From Hirsutella rhossiliensis (taxonomy: Eukaryota > Ascomycota > Sordariomycetes > Hypocreales > Ophiocordycipitaceae), in the NCBI RefSeq assembly GCF_020360975.1, contig NW_025408669.1, positions 4,774,001-4,838,000 on the forward strand: a DNA stretch of 64,000 nucleotides, read 5' to 3'. The notes under the pieces were generated by a model that made no database searches, was not told the DNA's origin, and worked only from the letters and a program-made list of their open reading frames with translations. Shown here piece by piece: positions 12,258 through 22,161 of the stretch. The translations under genes and the position numbers were made by a program. Position 1 is the first letter of the stretch. The number at the start of each line of letters is the position of its first letter.

Positions 12258-13412
12258 CTATCTCCGGCGTGCTCGACGCATGGCACTGTCCACAATCTCC
12301 GTCAGCACCTGCGCAAACGACATGCCCATACCCTTGGCCGTCTGCGTAAACAGAGACTTGCCGGGAAGCATGCCGGCAATCGGATTCACCTGGCGCCGTC
12401 GTCAGCGCCGTCGTCGAGTGTCGCGTACTGGGGTATGCTCACCTCCAACACGTTGGGAACCGCGTCTTGCCGGTCTGAGTCGAATCGTATGTCGACCCGC
12501 CCTCCATCGCGGCAGTTGAGAAGCCTCCACGTATGCAGCGCCACCTTGCAGGCCCTTTTCACCTGGCCATCGGCCGCCTCACCAAGGACTCGATGGACTA
12601 CGGGGTGCGCGAAGCTGAGTGCGGTGCCAAAGGGAACGCCCTTGAGCCTTTGCTTGTCCCAGAGGAACTCTAGCACACCCACAACGCGGCTCTCGGCGTC
12701 TGATCCCAGAATGCTCACGCTCAAGTCCCGGCCGCAGAGGAAGGGTTCCAGGAGAATGTCCCGTCCCGGAAACTGGGCCCGCAGTCTGTCTACGACTGCC
12801 CGCAGAGCCTCTTGGTCCTCTACCTTACTCCATGCCCCAATTCCTTTGCCCGAACCTTCCGAAGTCGGCTTGGCAAACACGGGAAAGGCCGGCAAGCTCG
12901 CCGCAACCTCGGGCCAGTCTACCCTTGACTCCTTGCCCGGAACTACCACAAACTGGGCCGTGGGAATTTTGTGATGAGCGAGGAACATCTACTAGTGCAT
13001 CAATATCGTCGCCCTGACCGACTTGTTTGGATCGAGGGCGTACCTTGGTCTGCGCCTTGTTCAAGCACAAGGACAAGGTCGCTGCATCGGCAAACGTGAA
13101 TGGAATTTGGTAAGCCTCGAGGAGACAGGGGACCTGTGACTCTCTGGCGGACCCAAAGAAGCCCTCGGCCATGTTGAAGACGAGATGCCACCCTGATCCT
13201 TGGTGCTCTGCCAGATGTCGGACCAAGGACCGGATCCCCGGCACTTGGGTGACGTGGTGGCCCAGCGCCTCGAGCGTCGTGCAGATGGCCTCGATCTCTC
13301 CATTGTGGCATAGGTCAGCGCAATCTTCCTCTGAATATCCAAGCTCGAGGAACTCGGACTGTTTTTCAAAAACGAGCGCAATGTTGAGCTTGGTCGAGTC
13401 TGCAGCCGTCAT
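12258..13412 (-). CDS. D-alanine--D-alanine ligase-like ATP-grasp enzyme
   Basis: ATP-grasp carboxylate-amine ligase of the Ddl family. Three exons: 13412-13044, 12988-12443 and 12389-12258, 348 aa, within the range of bacterial Ddl. The N-terminal domain starts IALVFEK. The ATP-binding lid reads F-A-K-P-T-S-E-G-S-G-K-G-I (residues ~161-173). An L-L-E-P-F segment follows, and the magnesium-binding C-terminal motif E-V-N-P-x-x-G-M (~305-312) is restored exactly by the second splice. Fungi have no peptidoglycan, so D-Ala-D-Ala is an unlikely product; a related dipeptide or ester is the inference. The gene is divergent from a lysine-aminomutase-like gene 676 bp away. No transit peptide is evident, so a cytosolic site is likely. 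Confidence 0.85.
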
Positions 13413-14088
13413 GTTTGCGAATGCTCGAGGATAGCAAGGGGATACTCATGCACAAGAGATGGTCAAGGCACTTATTCTCCTTATATACGGCATGGATAAA
13501 TGCATGAATGGGCTCTCTCTCGTCACGGAAGTGGGCATCGCCCATCCTCTCACTGACGGACTGAGTGGGGGGAACCCGGGTCGAACAAGTGTAACGCCCA
13601 TTACGCAATTGCACCGCTATCTACCTGTTTTTCGTCTTCTTCGGGCAATGCGACTGCACGAGAATAGCGTCGACGGCGGTTCAGGCAAAGATCTTCCATC
13701 CGGGAAGATGCTGCCATGCAATCAGGTACGAGACGCCCCACTGGCCTCTACAGGATAGGGGAACGTTGTTCTGTGACGCGATGAAAACAAGTTGGGAGTA
13801 GGCTTGTTGGACACAAGCGCACAACATGTCGTCAGCGAGAACACGGCAGCCATCGCGTCATTGCCAGGACATCTGCCAGTGGTTGAAGCTGCATGAGAAG
13901 CCGCGGTGCTTCACCCCATCCTAACCCCCGCACATGCGGCCTCATGCCAAAGCGGCTCGCTCGCAGTCGAACATTGGCAGCCACCCCGTTTCCCACGAGA
14001 TAGAAAAGAGGGCTCAAGAGGACTGACAAGTCTGATTCTCCTGTGCACCCCTCAACCCTCCACTACACGGCCCTCGGCGACAGACGCA
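13413..14088. promoter_or_regulatory. Shared upstream region of ATP-grasp and aminomutase genes
   Basis: 676 bp lie between the two divergent start codons. I see no other gene. No strong operator could be assigned by eye. Confidence 0.4.
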
Positions 14089-15691
14089 ATGTATAAGCCG
14101 CTGCCTCGTTTGGCCATTTTTTTCAAACGCGCCGCGGCCTATTCCTCCCTGTCGACGGCCCATTCTCCCCTCAGCACGGCCGTCCCCGAAGTCAACCATG
14201 TCCCGGTCCTGCACTCAGCCAGCCACCTCTTTGAGGCCCAGGACCCGTACTGGCAAAAGATTCCCCGGTGGAGGGAGACGGGGGCCGACCGGTTCGTGAG
14301 CCACAAGTGGCAGATGGGCAACTCGGTGCAGTCGGAGAAGGCGCTCTGCGAGTTCCTGTCGACGGTCCTGCCGAGCGTCATCCCCCCGCAGATCGACATG
14401 GCGCCCCATCTGCGAATCACCGACATCCAAACCCCGGAGCACTTCATCGGACGCGTCAGGCAAGGCATCAAGATGGCGCCCATGGCCGTCCGACTGTCGC
14501 CGCACATTCTCAGCAGCATCGACTGGCGGGATCCCGTCAACGATCCCATCCGGCGGCAGTTCGTCCCCCTGTCTTCTCCCCTAAACGTCAATCACCCCAT
14601 GGCCGAGCTGGATCCGATGAAGGAGAATACCTACTCCCCGGTGTCGGGGCTGATCCACCGGTATCCCGACCGAGCTCTCTTCTTTGGTCGGTGCCTTTGT
14701 TCTCTCAGCCGCGTGGTTGGTTCGCATGCTAAAACCCCGGCCAGCAACGTCAATCTGCCCCGTCTACTGCCGTTTCTGTTTCCGCTCCTACACAGTTGGA
14801 GCCGAGACCGAGACGGTCAAGAAACAGCGCTTCCTGCCCCTTGTCAAGAAGTGGGAGCCTCGATTCAAGTACATTGAAAAGACGCCAGCCCTCAAGGACG
14901 TGGTCATCTCGGGCGGCGACACGTATCTCCTCGAGCCTGCCCAACTTGAACACATTGGCGAGAGGCTGCTCGGCATTCCGCACATTCGCCGCTTCCGGTT
15001 CGCCACAAAGGGTCTCTCGGTGTCGCCGAGTCGGCTGCTGGACCCGCAAGACGACTGGGTCGACACGGTCATCAAGCTGGAGAAGAAGGCGCGGCGGCAG
15101 GGCAAGCACGTCTGCATCCACACGCACTTCAACTCGGCCAACGAGATTAGCTGGGTGACGCGTCATGGGGCGCAGCGATTGTACGAGGCGGGCGTAACGG
15201 TGCGGAACCAAACCGTCTTGCTGAACGGGGTCAACAATACGCCTGAAAGCATGTGTCGTCTGGTCCACGCGCTTGGCGATATCAACATCCAGCCGGTATG
15301 ACCCCCAAACTCTGCTCCCTCAGCGATATAAGTGCATGGCACGATTTAACACGCATGCGGACACTAGTACTACGTCTATCAGGGCGACATGGTGCCCGGC
15401 GCGGAGGACCTCCGCACGCCCATGAGCGACAGCCTAGAGCTAGAGCGGGCGGTGCGCGGCCAGATTGCCGGCTTCTTGGTGCCCAACTTTATCCTCGACC
15501 TGCCCGCCGAGGGGGGCAAGCGGCTGACCCGGGGCGTTGAGAGTTACGACCGCCGCCTCGGGCTGTCGAAGCTTACAGCGCCGGGGCTCAAGGGCGAGCC
15601 GACGACGATGCAGTACTGGGATCCATTGTGGTCCCTGCCCGAGGACGGGCGGGCCGAGGTTTTGGGAAAGTATGGCGGCAAGATGCCGTGA
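14089..15691 (+). CDS. Radical SAM lysine 2,3-aminomutase-like enzyme (KamA/EpmB family)
   Basis: Radical-SAM, PLP-dependent aminomutase that would convert L-lysine to beta-lysine, or a close analogue. Three exons: 14089-14686, 14745-15295 and 15368-15691, 490 aa. The iron-sulphur motif C-x3-C-x2-C is C204-PVY-C208-RF-C211. It is assembled only after splicing of the first intron, four residues downstream of the junction. VVISGGD and the E-G-G-K-R motif (K434, the expected PLP lysine) are present. The first ~30 residues are basic and hydroxylated with few acids, suggesting a mitochondrial presequence, which would suit an oxygen-sensitive cluster. Family certain, substrate inferred. It is head-to-head with the Ddl-like ligase. 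Confidence 0.88.
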
Positions 15692-16221
15692 ATGTTTCCG
15701 GGGTCGGTGTGTTGGAAGTTGGGGGTAATCGTTCCAAGAGAGTGCCCTGAAACCAATGGACTACAGTCCATCCACAAGCCGAACAAAGGGCTCGTTAGTG
15801 GGAATTGACGATTGACCTCTTGTTGTGTCCAGACTGGGACACACTCTTCAATGTGGTTCAACGGGGTCCCGAGGTCTCACCAAGGACGACTGTCCAGTCA
15901 AATGTCCATAGCCCGCTTGCCTCGAATCTGCGAGAGCGTGGGAAAGACGGTCATGGATATGATTTGTTCCATCGAGATGCCCGAGCATGCACGAGTAGAA
16001 GAAAGCTCAGGGTCCTGACGCGAATGCGGGATTCACCCGGAGCTCCGGCAGGAGCCCTTTTCGTGGTTCTCTTTTCTTGATGAAAACCAAAAAAAAATGG
16101 GGGTCAAAGTTGTACTGTATCGTGTGAAGCTCCAGGGAGGGGAGCCTTATCTACTGTAATATGCCGTCGGGATGGCAGAGCGGTGGGCGGCGTGCCCAAA
16201 GAGGAAGCAACTAGACAACAC
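15692..16221. other. Intergenic 3' flank, target of transposon insertion
   Basis: No gene seen. The right end carries the 7-bp target copy ACAACAC (16215-16221) next to the transposon. Confidence 0.6.
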
Positions 16222-16340
16222 CGAGTAATCAAACATGCACTCCTGATTTTCAAACATGCACTCCGACTTAAACCCCATTTGGAAGAGAGCCCCACCAAAA
16301 TTTGGCGCGGCGCGTTCCCAACGCCGTGGCCGCCGCGGCT
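16222..16340 (+). repeat. Left terminal inverted repeat
   Basis: A 119-bp arm containing a 15-bp direct repeat (TCAAACATGCACTCC) at 16229-16243 and 16250-16264, spaced 21 bp. Such subterminal copies are often transposase-binding sites; that role is inferred. Confidence 0.85.
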
Positions 16341-16476
16341 TGCCGCCGGCGCCCGAGGCCACCTCTGCACACACGTTCGTTCGTTTTGAAGCCATCGTTT
16401 TGAAGCTATCACCAACTATTCAGCACACCACACCAACGCCGCCACCGCCGCCGCCGCCTACCGCACAACCGTCACG

Positions 16477-16893
16477 ATGAATTCGACCGATCGCAACATG
16501 AATACAAACAGACGATGCCCTCACTTCCACAGGCGCCGCCGGCTCACAGGGTACTACGTAATGCCACCGCCTACAACACATGTGCCTGTATACACACAGG
16601 CGCCGCCGGCGGCATCGTACGTCTACCCGATGCCACCTACGCCCTCACAGTGGCAGCAGGGCCGCCCCTCGGCACAGGGACATCACGATAGCTGCCTGTG
16701 GGCACAGCCGCCGGTACAGTCGCAAGGGACGGCAAGGGAGCCTGCCCGACAGCCAGGGGATCAGAGGGACACGGCGCCATACAATTTTGGTAGGCAGGCC
16801 GGGCATACGTTCGTCCCTTACGTGCCTCGTCCTCCGCCGCGTCAGACGGATCAGACGGATCCTACGGATCCTCCGGCACCGTCACAGTCATAG
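16477..16893 (+). CDS. Small Pro/Gln-rich ORF inside the transposon
   Basis: An ATG-initiated 138-codon frame lying wholly between the inverted repeats. The product is rich in Pro, Gln, Arg and Thr, with a repeated QAPPA/RRRR-type segment near the start and a Q-T-D-x-T-D-P short repeat near the end. It has no signal peptide, membrane segment or recognised domain. The DNA has internal duplications (CACAGGCGCCGCCGGC occurs at about 16537 and 16597), so part of the openness could come from repeats. It may be a true element-encoded accessory protein, a remnant, or chance. Confidence 0.35.
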   Translation: MNSTDRNMNTNRRCPHFHRRRRLTGYYVMPPPTTHVPVYTQAPPAASYVYPMPPTPSQWQQGRPSAQGHHDSCLWAQPPVQSQGTAREPARQPGDQRDTAPYNFGRQAGHTFVPYVPRPPPRQTDQTDPTDPPAPSQS

Positions 16894-17057
16894 TCACGGC
16901 GTTGATTGATCTCACGGGCGGTAGTCAAAGGTGTGCACATTGTATATATATCGGAAAATAGGTCGGGCCGGGCGTATTGATATATTTGAACGACTCCAAG
17001 GAACGCAGCTTCCAGCGTTGGTGATAATTAAATGCTGATTGAATGCGACCGGGCGGC

Positions 17058-17176
17058 AGCCGCGGCGGCCACGGCGTTGGGAACGCGCCGCGCCAAATTT
17101 TGGTGGGGCTCTCTTCCAAATGGGGTTTAAGTCGGAGTGCATGTTTGAAAATCAGGAGTGCATGTTTGATTACTCG
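17058..17176 (-). repeat. Right terminal inverted repeat
   Basis: Exact reverse complement of 16222-16340, including the mirrored 15-bp direct repeats (17134-17148 and 17155-17169). Confidence 0.85.
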
Positions 17177-17183
17177 ACAACAC

Positions 17184-19277
17184 CTGCGGCAGGGGTCCAG
17201 ATCTGGCAACCTTCACTTTCCCTCCCGGCCTCTTTCAACTCCAACAGCTTTCTCGTGTCCAGATCAAGCTTCGTTGGCCGCTCCCCACCAGCGATGCAGG
17301 CTCGTCACTAACGCCGGCAGCCGCTGTTCATCAAACAAAGCCGCTTCTCTTGGGTCCCGTTCGAGCAGGGCAGAAAGGGCAGAGAAGGGCAGACTCCATC
17401 CGCATGCGCAGCGCCGGCCATCCCGACTCTACGTCGCTACATCGGCATGCACGGAGCAGTTCCCGGCAAGCAGCCCGAGAAGCGTGCAGGGGATCCGTAC
17501 GACGTGTGCCCTTCTCGAGTCGTGTCCTCGATGGATGCCCGAAGGAGCAACTGGGGAAGCGCTCAAAACCGACCAAGTCTTCACTTCGAGCGTTACTTTG
17601 CGGATCCCGCCGCCCTGCACTCGTCGGCCGTCTTATCTGCAAACATGGGCTCCACGCCAGGCGTCGTGGCCCATGTACAGTACAGACGGACATGCAGACC
17701 TGGCTGAGCGGACGGAGCTCTCTCTGCCTCGCCCCGTCTCCAGGCCAGCGCCGACTTGGGCCGTGACATCCCTCTGGAACCAGGACCATACTGCATGTCG
17801 CCAGCGCACGCAAATCTGGCCCTGCCTTGGCCGAGACGCGGAATCTGCTCGGCATCATTCAGGTCCGCCCCCATTCCGTGCCCCGACACACACAGTACGG
17901 TGTACGCTGGGGCTTCACAAGTACGGACAAGGGAGTGGACCGCGGCAAGCATTACATCGCTATTCTAGGGCAACTGCCAACCCCTGCCAGAAGCAGGCAC
18001 AGCCAACCTTATTTATACCAAAGCCTCCGCTGTCCAATCCGCATCCGCAGTCGAGTGCTGATGATCTCTCTCTGGCTATTGAAGCAGCCATCCGGCGTCC
18101 GACAAAGGTGATTGCGTCCACTATCTGCCATGTTGACCCCCCCCTCGGCGGCTTGGTACGGGACCCGCGGACCGCAACGGACCAAGACCTGGCGGTGAGA
18201 CTTCCTATTTCTGCTTTTTGCACCATGACTCGTGCCTGTCCAGTACCGCCAAGGCGCAGTCCCGTACATGTGCCAAGCTGCTTCTTAGACGCTAACTTGA
18301 GATACTTTACATGATTTTCGCAGCGCCGTCGGTGAAAGCGTTCAAAAGTCTTCATAATCTCGTCGCCCTTGCGCACGTTTGAAGCCACTGCGAGCCGCCA
18401 TCCATGTCCAGTGAGAAAGCATCCGGCACTGTCTCATAGCCTGTTCGTCTCCGTCTCCCGTTGTACTTCTCTTATCCGATCCCCTGGCCACACAAAGCCT
18501 TTCCCACACAGTCGCGGCTGTCAAATACGCTTCTATTGCATGTCACGAGGGTCACGATAACCCACCGCTGACATGAATTGCGACTTGACGTATGCTAGCC
18601 TGTTCTCGAGCCTCTTTTCTTGGCGGATTCTACCGTCGCTTATCTATCCGCATCGGCCGACAATGAAGAAGCTGACCTCTCACAGCAGAAAGAAGGGTAC
18701 AATCGTTTCATCGGCAGACTGTAGATGCAGCACTCGGCTGGCCTACGACAACCCTGGTCTTGAGAGGTTAAGAAGTCTTGCACGAGGCCATCATCAGCAC
18801 CCGCACGTCCATCCATAATTCATTGACATTTCGCTCACTCCTCTCCGTTGAAGATTTGCACCTTCAACCAGCGTGCGAGTCAATCACAGCTCCCTCAGTG
18901 TTGGGGGACCAAACCGGATCTTCTTTGCCTCTCTGGCTCGCCACTTTCAGCCGAACGTATTGGACCCTTCGGCTCGTCCTCATCATTTCGTCTGTTTTTC
19001 AACACATCCTTCGTCGCCAAATGCTTTGACCAGCCAAGCAGCCTTGAGCAGGCATCGCCTCGACATATGCTCAGTCCATGTCCTGTGACATCAGTCGGTT
19101 CAGAGAGGCCCGGTCTGCACTTTCTCTGGCATCTTCATCGCCACTGATTTCAATCATCTCTTCGTCAAGCATGCAAATGGCCCCGGAAGGCTCGCCGCTC
19201 AGCCCCTGATACTTCCCGCCAGCGCATCAGCTGACAGAGACTCACCTGCTTTCCGATTGTGGCAGTAACCAGCCTCC
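17184..19277. other. 2.1-kb interval without a supported gene
   Basis: Normal base composition and several long frames on both strands, none with a recognisable motif. The right part is probably the promoter and long 5' leader of the Zn2Cys6 gene, with pyrimidine-rich tracts. Confidence 0.5.
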
Positions 19278-21660
19278 ATGGACGACCACTACCGTCACTT
19301 CCTGACGTCCGTGTCGGAAGTGCCGGGCTACTTCACCTCGGCCCCTGAGGAAGCCGACCTGTCTCCAGACAGTGGAATTTCCATGCCCGCGCGCGGCACC
19401 CCCTTGCCGGATTCGCATCAGAATCTGGAGCACCCTGGAAACTTCCCGGATCCAGTGTTTATCAGCTCCTCCAGACCTTCAAAAGGTCGGAGGAAGTTGG
19501 GAGCCGGGTCCGGGAATGGCACAGACCCAGTGAAACATCGCAGGACGAGGTCTGGCTGCTTTGTCTGTCGGAGCAGACGAGTCAAGGTGAGTTTGAACGG
19601 GAAAGGCCGTCGAAGCATGTCGCTTACATTAAAACCACAAATCACAGTGTGACGAGACGCATCCCGTATGCCAGCGTATGTCTACCATTCACTCTTGAGG
19701 GCCTGATACTACGGGCACAATGGCTTATTTAACCATTCCAGGCTGCAAGAAAGGCAATCGCGACTGTGTCTATCCAGACCCTCCCGCTCCAAAGGGACTT
19801 TCGAGTCAGGACGTATCAAAGAACGTCGCTCTCGCAACGCAACAATCTAGCTTGAAGCTGTCCAATAATGGCGAAGAAGGCGAATTGGGAAAGCATACGG
19901 AGCTGACGACGATTCTCGACGAGGATGACTCCGCAGAGCCTCCATCTCCGGAGCGATCTGGCTCACAAACGCTCGGGATGGCGAATATGGCACCCGCCGG
20001 TAAAACCCGGCGTGTTGCAAGGCAAAGCTCAGAGAGCCCATCACGCGGGCTGACAGAAAACTCCTCCCCGCATTCAGCTTCGACCGCCGGGGCCGTGAGC
20101 GTGAACACGATGCCGCCTTCGGAGCTTGATCTTTCTCCAGACGGACGGGGGGATTGGTCGCATTTGCCTCCAGATTTCCAGCGTCATCTTAACTACTTCG
20201 TCGCGAACATTACAAACTATCACTACAGCATAGCCAACGACGGAGACGAATTCTTCACCGCCATCTTGCCTACCATGGCCGTCAAACATGAGCCTCTGCT
20301 ACACGCGGTAGTAGGCTTCTCTGCGTATCACGCAATGCTGCAGGACCCAGATGGGCAGCTTCAAGACTTCCTCAAATACTACAACGGAGGGGTCACTCTG
20401 CTGCTCGAGTGTCTGAAACGCAAGGAGGCTAATAACGTGCCTACACTGGTCACCATTCTGCAGCTGGCCACCATGGAGGTAAGCTTCTTTCAAGGCTTGC
20501 CTCGTCCCTCAGCACGGCTAATCATCAAATGACAGGAGTTTCTAGGTGACTGGGTGAACCTAATGGGGCACCAAAAGGCCGCGTTCGAAATCATCACGGA
20601 AATCTTCGAGCCAGAAACAGTCATGCACACGGCGGTGGGCAGGGCATGCCTGAACTGGTACAGCCGATATGACAGCTACGTGGCTATCATGGGCGGCTTC
20701 CCCACGGAGCTATCTCGCGAGTGGTTCGACTGCATGACCGAGTATAGCCAATCTCAGGTCACAGCTAGCCCCGACGATCTGCGCTGGAGGATTGACGATC
20801 GCTCCGCACGTTTGAGGTCCATTTCGTATGACATGTCTATGCTCTATGCCCGGGGGAGCCGAGGGCAGATTTCCCTCCAAGACTTTTGTCGCGAGCACCA
20901 ACGAGTGACGCGCAAGCTGCACGAGTGGAGGAGTTCGTGGGATCCGGCCTTGATGGACCCCAAATACCTCGTCACTGATTTTTACTACCGGAAACCCCTT
21001 GACCCCGGAGACATTGTTGATCCTTACAAGCCCGGGGTCCTCTTTAAGCCGCCCCTTTTCACCACGACGCTGATAGCCGCCGAATGGCATTCCATCATGA
21101 TTATGCATCTGTCTCAAGCGGCCAACATGCCACCAAGCCAACTGTTCGTCAAGTTTGGAGAGCATGCCTTTGCAGCCTGCCAGTACTTTGAGTCGGTGGA
21201 ATTCTGGCCCTCGAAGCCAAAGGGATCCATGGTTTCGTTGCAGCCGTGCATCTCCATTGCCGCACTGTTTCTTCCCCAAGACAGCAAGCATCAGATGTGG
21301 ATTCGCCGCAAGTTTGCTTGCCTGGACATCCTGGGGTAGGTTTTTCCTGGCACACCTCGCTTGAACCCCGTGGCCTTGTCTCGAATTCTAACGCCGTCGA
21401 CAAGATGTATCCATCCCACGACGCGTCGGATCAAAATGGCCAAAGTGTTCCGCGATCCGTCGTGCGCGCACTGGTGGCTGCCCAATGACGAGGGGTTGAC
21501 GCCGGTGTTGCAGAGCATCCGCGCCTTTGCCGACGAGCGAAACGCGGCGGCTGTGGATGCCCAGGTGGATAACATCCGCGAAGTGAGGCACCTGTTTGCC
21601 AAGCTGGAGATTGGCGCCCAGGACGACGACGCTGCGGGGAGTAAAGGGAGGAGTTCATGA
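19278..21660 (+). CDS. Zn2Cys6 transcription factor (fungal_trans_2 type, UPC2/Pro1-like layout)
   Basis: Fungal-specific DNA-binding regulator. Five exons: 19278-19586, 19649-19676, 19742-20478, 20536-21335 and 21405-21660, 709 aa. The binuclear cluster C-x2-C-R-x-R-R-V-K-C-D-x-x-x-P-x-C-x-R-C-x-x-G-x-x-x-C starts near residue 95. It is assembled across two introns; exon 2 is only 28 nt, and both introns fall inside the zinc cluster, a common arrangement. The rest is a Ser/Pro-rich linker and a long helical regulatory region (from ~200) of the fungal_trans_2 type, without a second DNA-binding motif. Targets unknown. A long leader (up to ~2 kb) suggests complex upstream control. Confidence 0.88.
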
Positions 21661-22161
21661 TGGGCCCGAAGTATCTGCCATGGAGATGCCTGACCGACCG
21701 TTCGAGACGCGCTTTTGACGTGTGGAACTCGACCAACAACAGCCTGTGAAGGGGACTTCTGAATCAGACGCTTGACAGGAGTCGAACTGGAAGAAACCCC
21801 AACAGAGCTGTATGAATTAGGCCACATCTTGTGCATAGCGGGGCGGTTGGTGCTCAAGTGTTTCAAAGGATAAAGCAGAGAGATGGGGAACAAGAAGAAT
21901 CAAAAGGGGAGAGGTACATCTGCGATTGGCTCGAACTTTGGGTAAGGAAAGGATTGGAAAATGTGTCGGTGCGTGCAAACACAGAGGGTCAGTTGCGGCA
22001 GACGGCTCCAGGACGTAGAGATCCATAGCATCAGCGAGAAATCTAGTTTACAAGACTTTACGCTGACGTGCCTGCTCCCATCGTGACATGATAGAAGGCC
22101 GCTTGAATTATCTTGGATCGTCCATGGTGATTCCTCCAATGGGGTATGACGCACTTTCTCG
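21661..22161. other. Convergent intergenic region
   Basis: Lies between the stops of the Zn2Cys6 gene and the MOB-family gene. Nothing beyond 3' flanks is seen. Confidence 0.5.

Larger units (their letters stand above)
16222..17176. mobile_element. 955-bp non-autonomous DNA transposon with 119-bp perfect terminal inverted repeats
   Basis: The left end 16222-16340 and the right end 17058-17176 are exact reverse complements over 119 bp, starting CGAGTAATC. Both ends are flanked by ACAACAC (16215-16221 and 17177-17183), a 7-bp target duplication; an 8-bp duplication is possible if one terminal base is reassigned. No transposase is encoded, so it is a MITE-like or internally deleted element. Long inverted ends and a 7-8 bp duplication point to the hAT or Mutator-like superfamilies, but I cannot decide between them. 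Perfect identity of the arms suggests recent insertion. Confidence 0.85.

Noticed and set aside
13546..13640. Possible tRNA-like segment with GGTCGAAC
   Set aside because: No complete T-loop consensus or paired acceptor stem could be drawn; no other tRNA candidates were found by eye.
17043..18314. 423-codon open frame on the plus strand
   Set aside because: It starts inside the right transposon arm, runs across the insertion boundary, and its composition (Arg/Ser/Pro/His without motifs) is that of chance GC-rich DNA.
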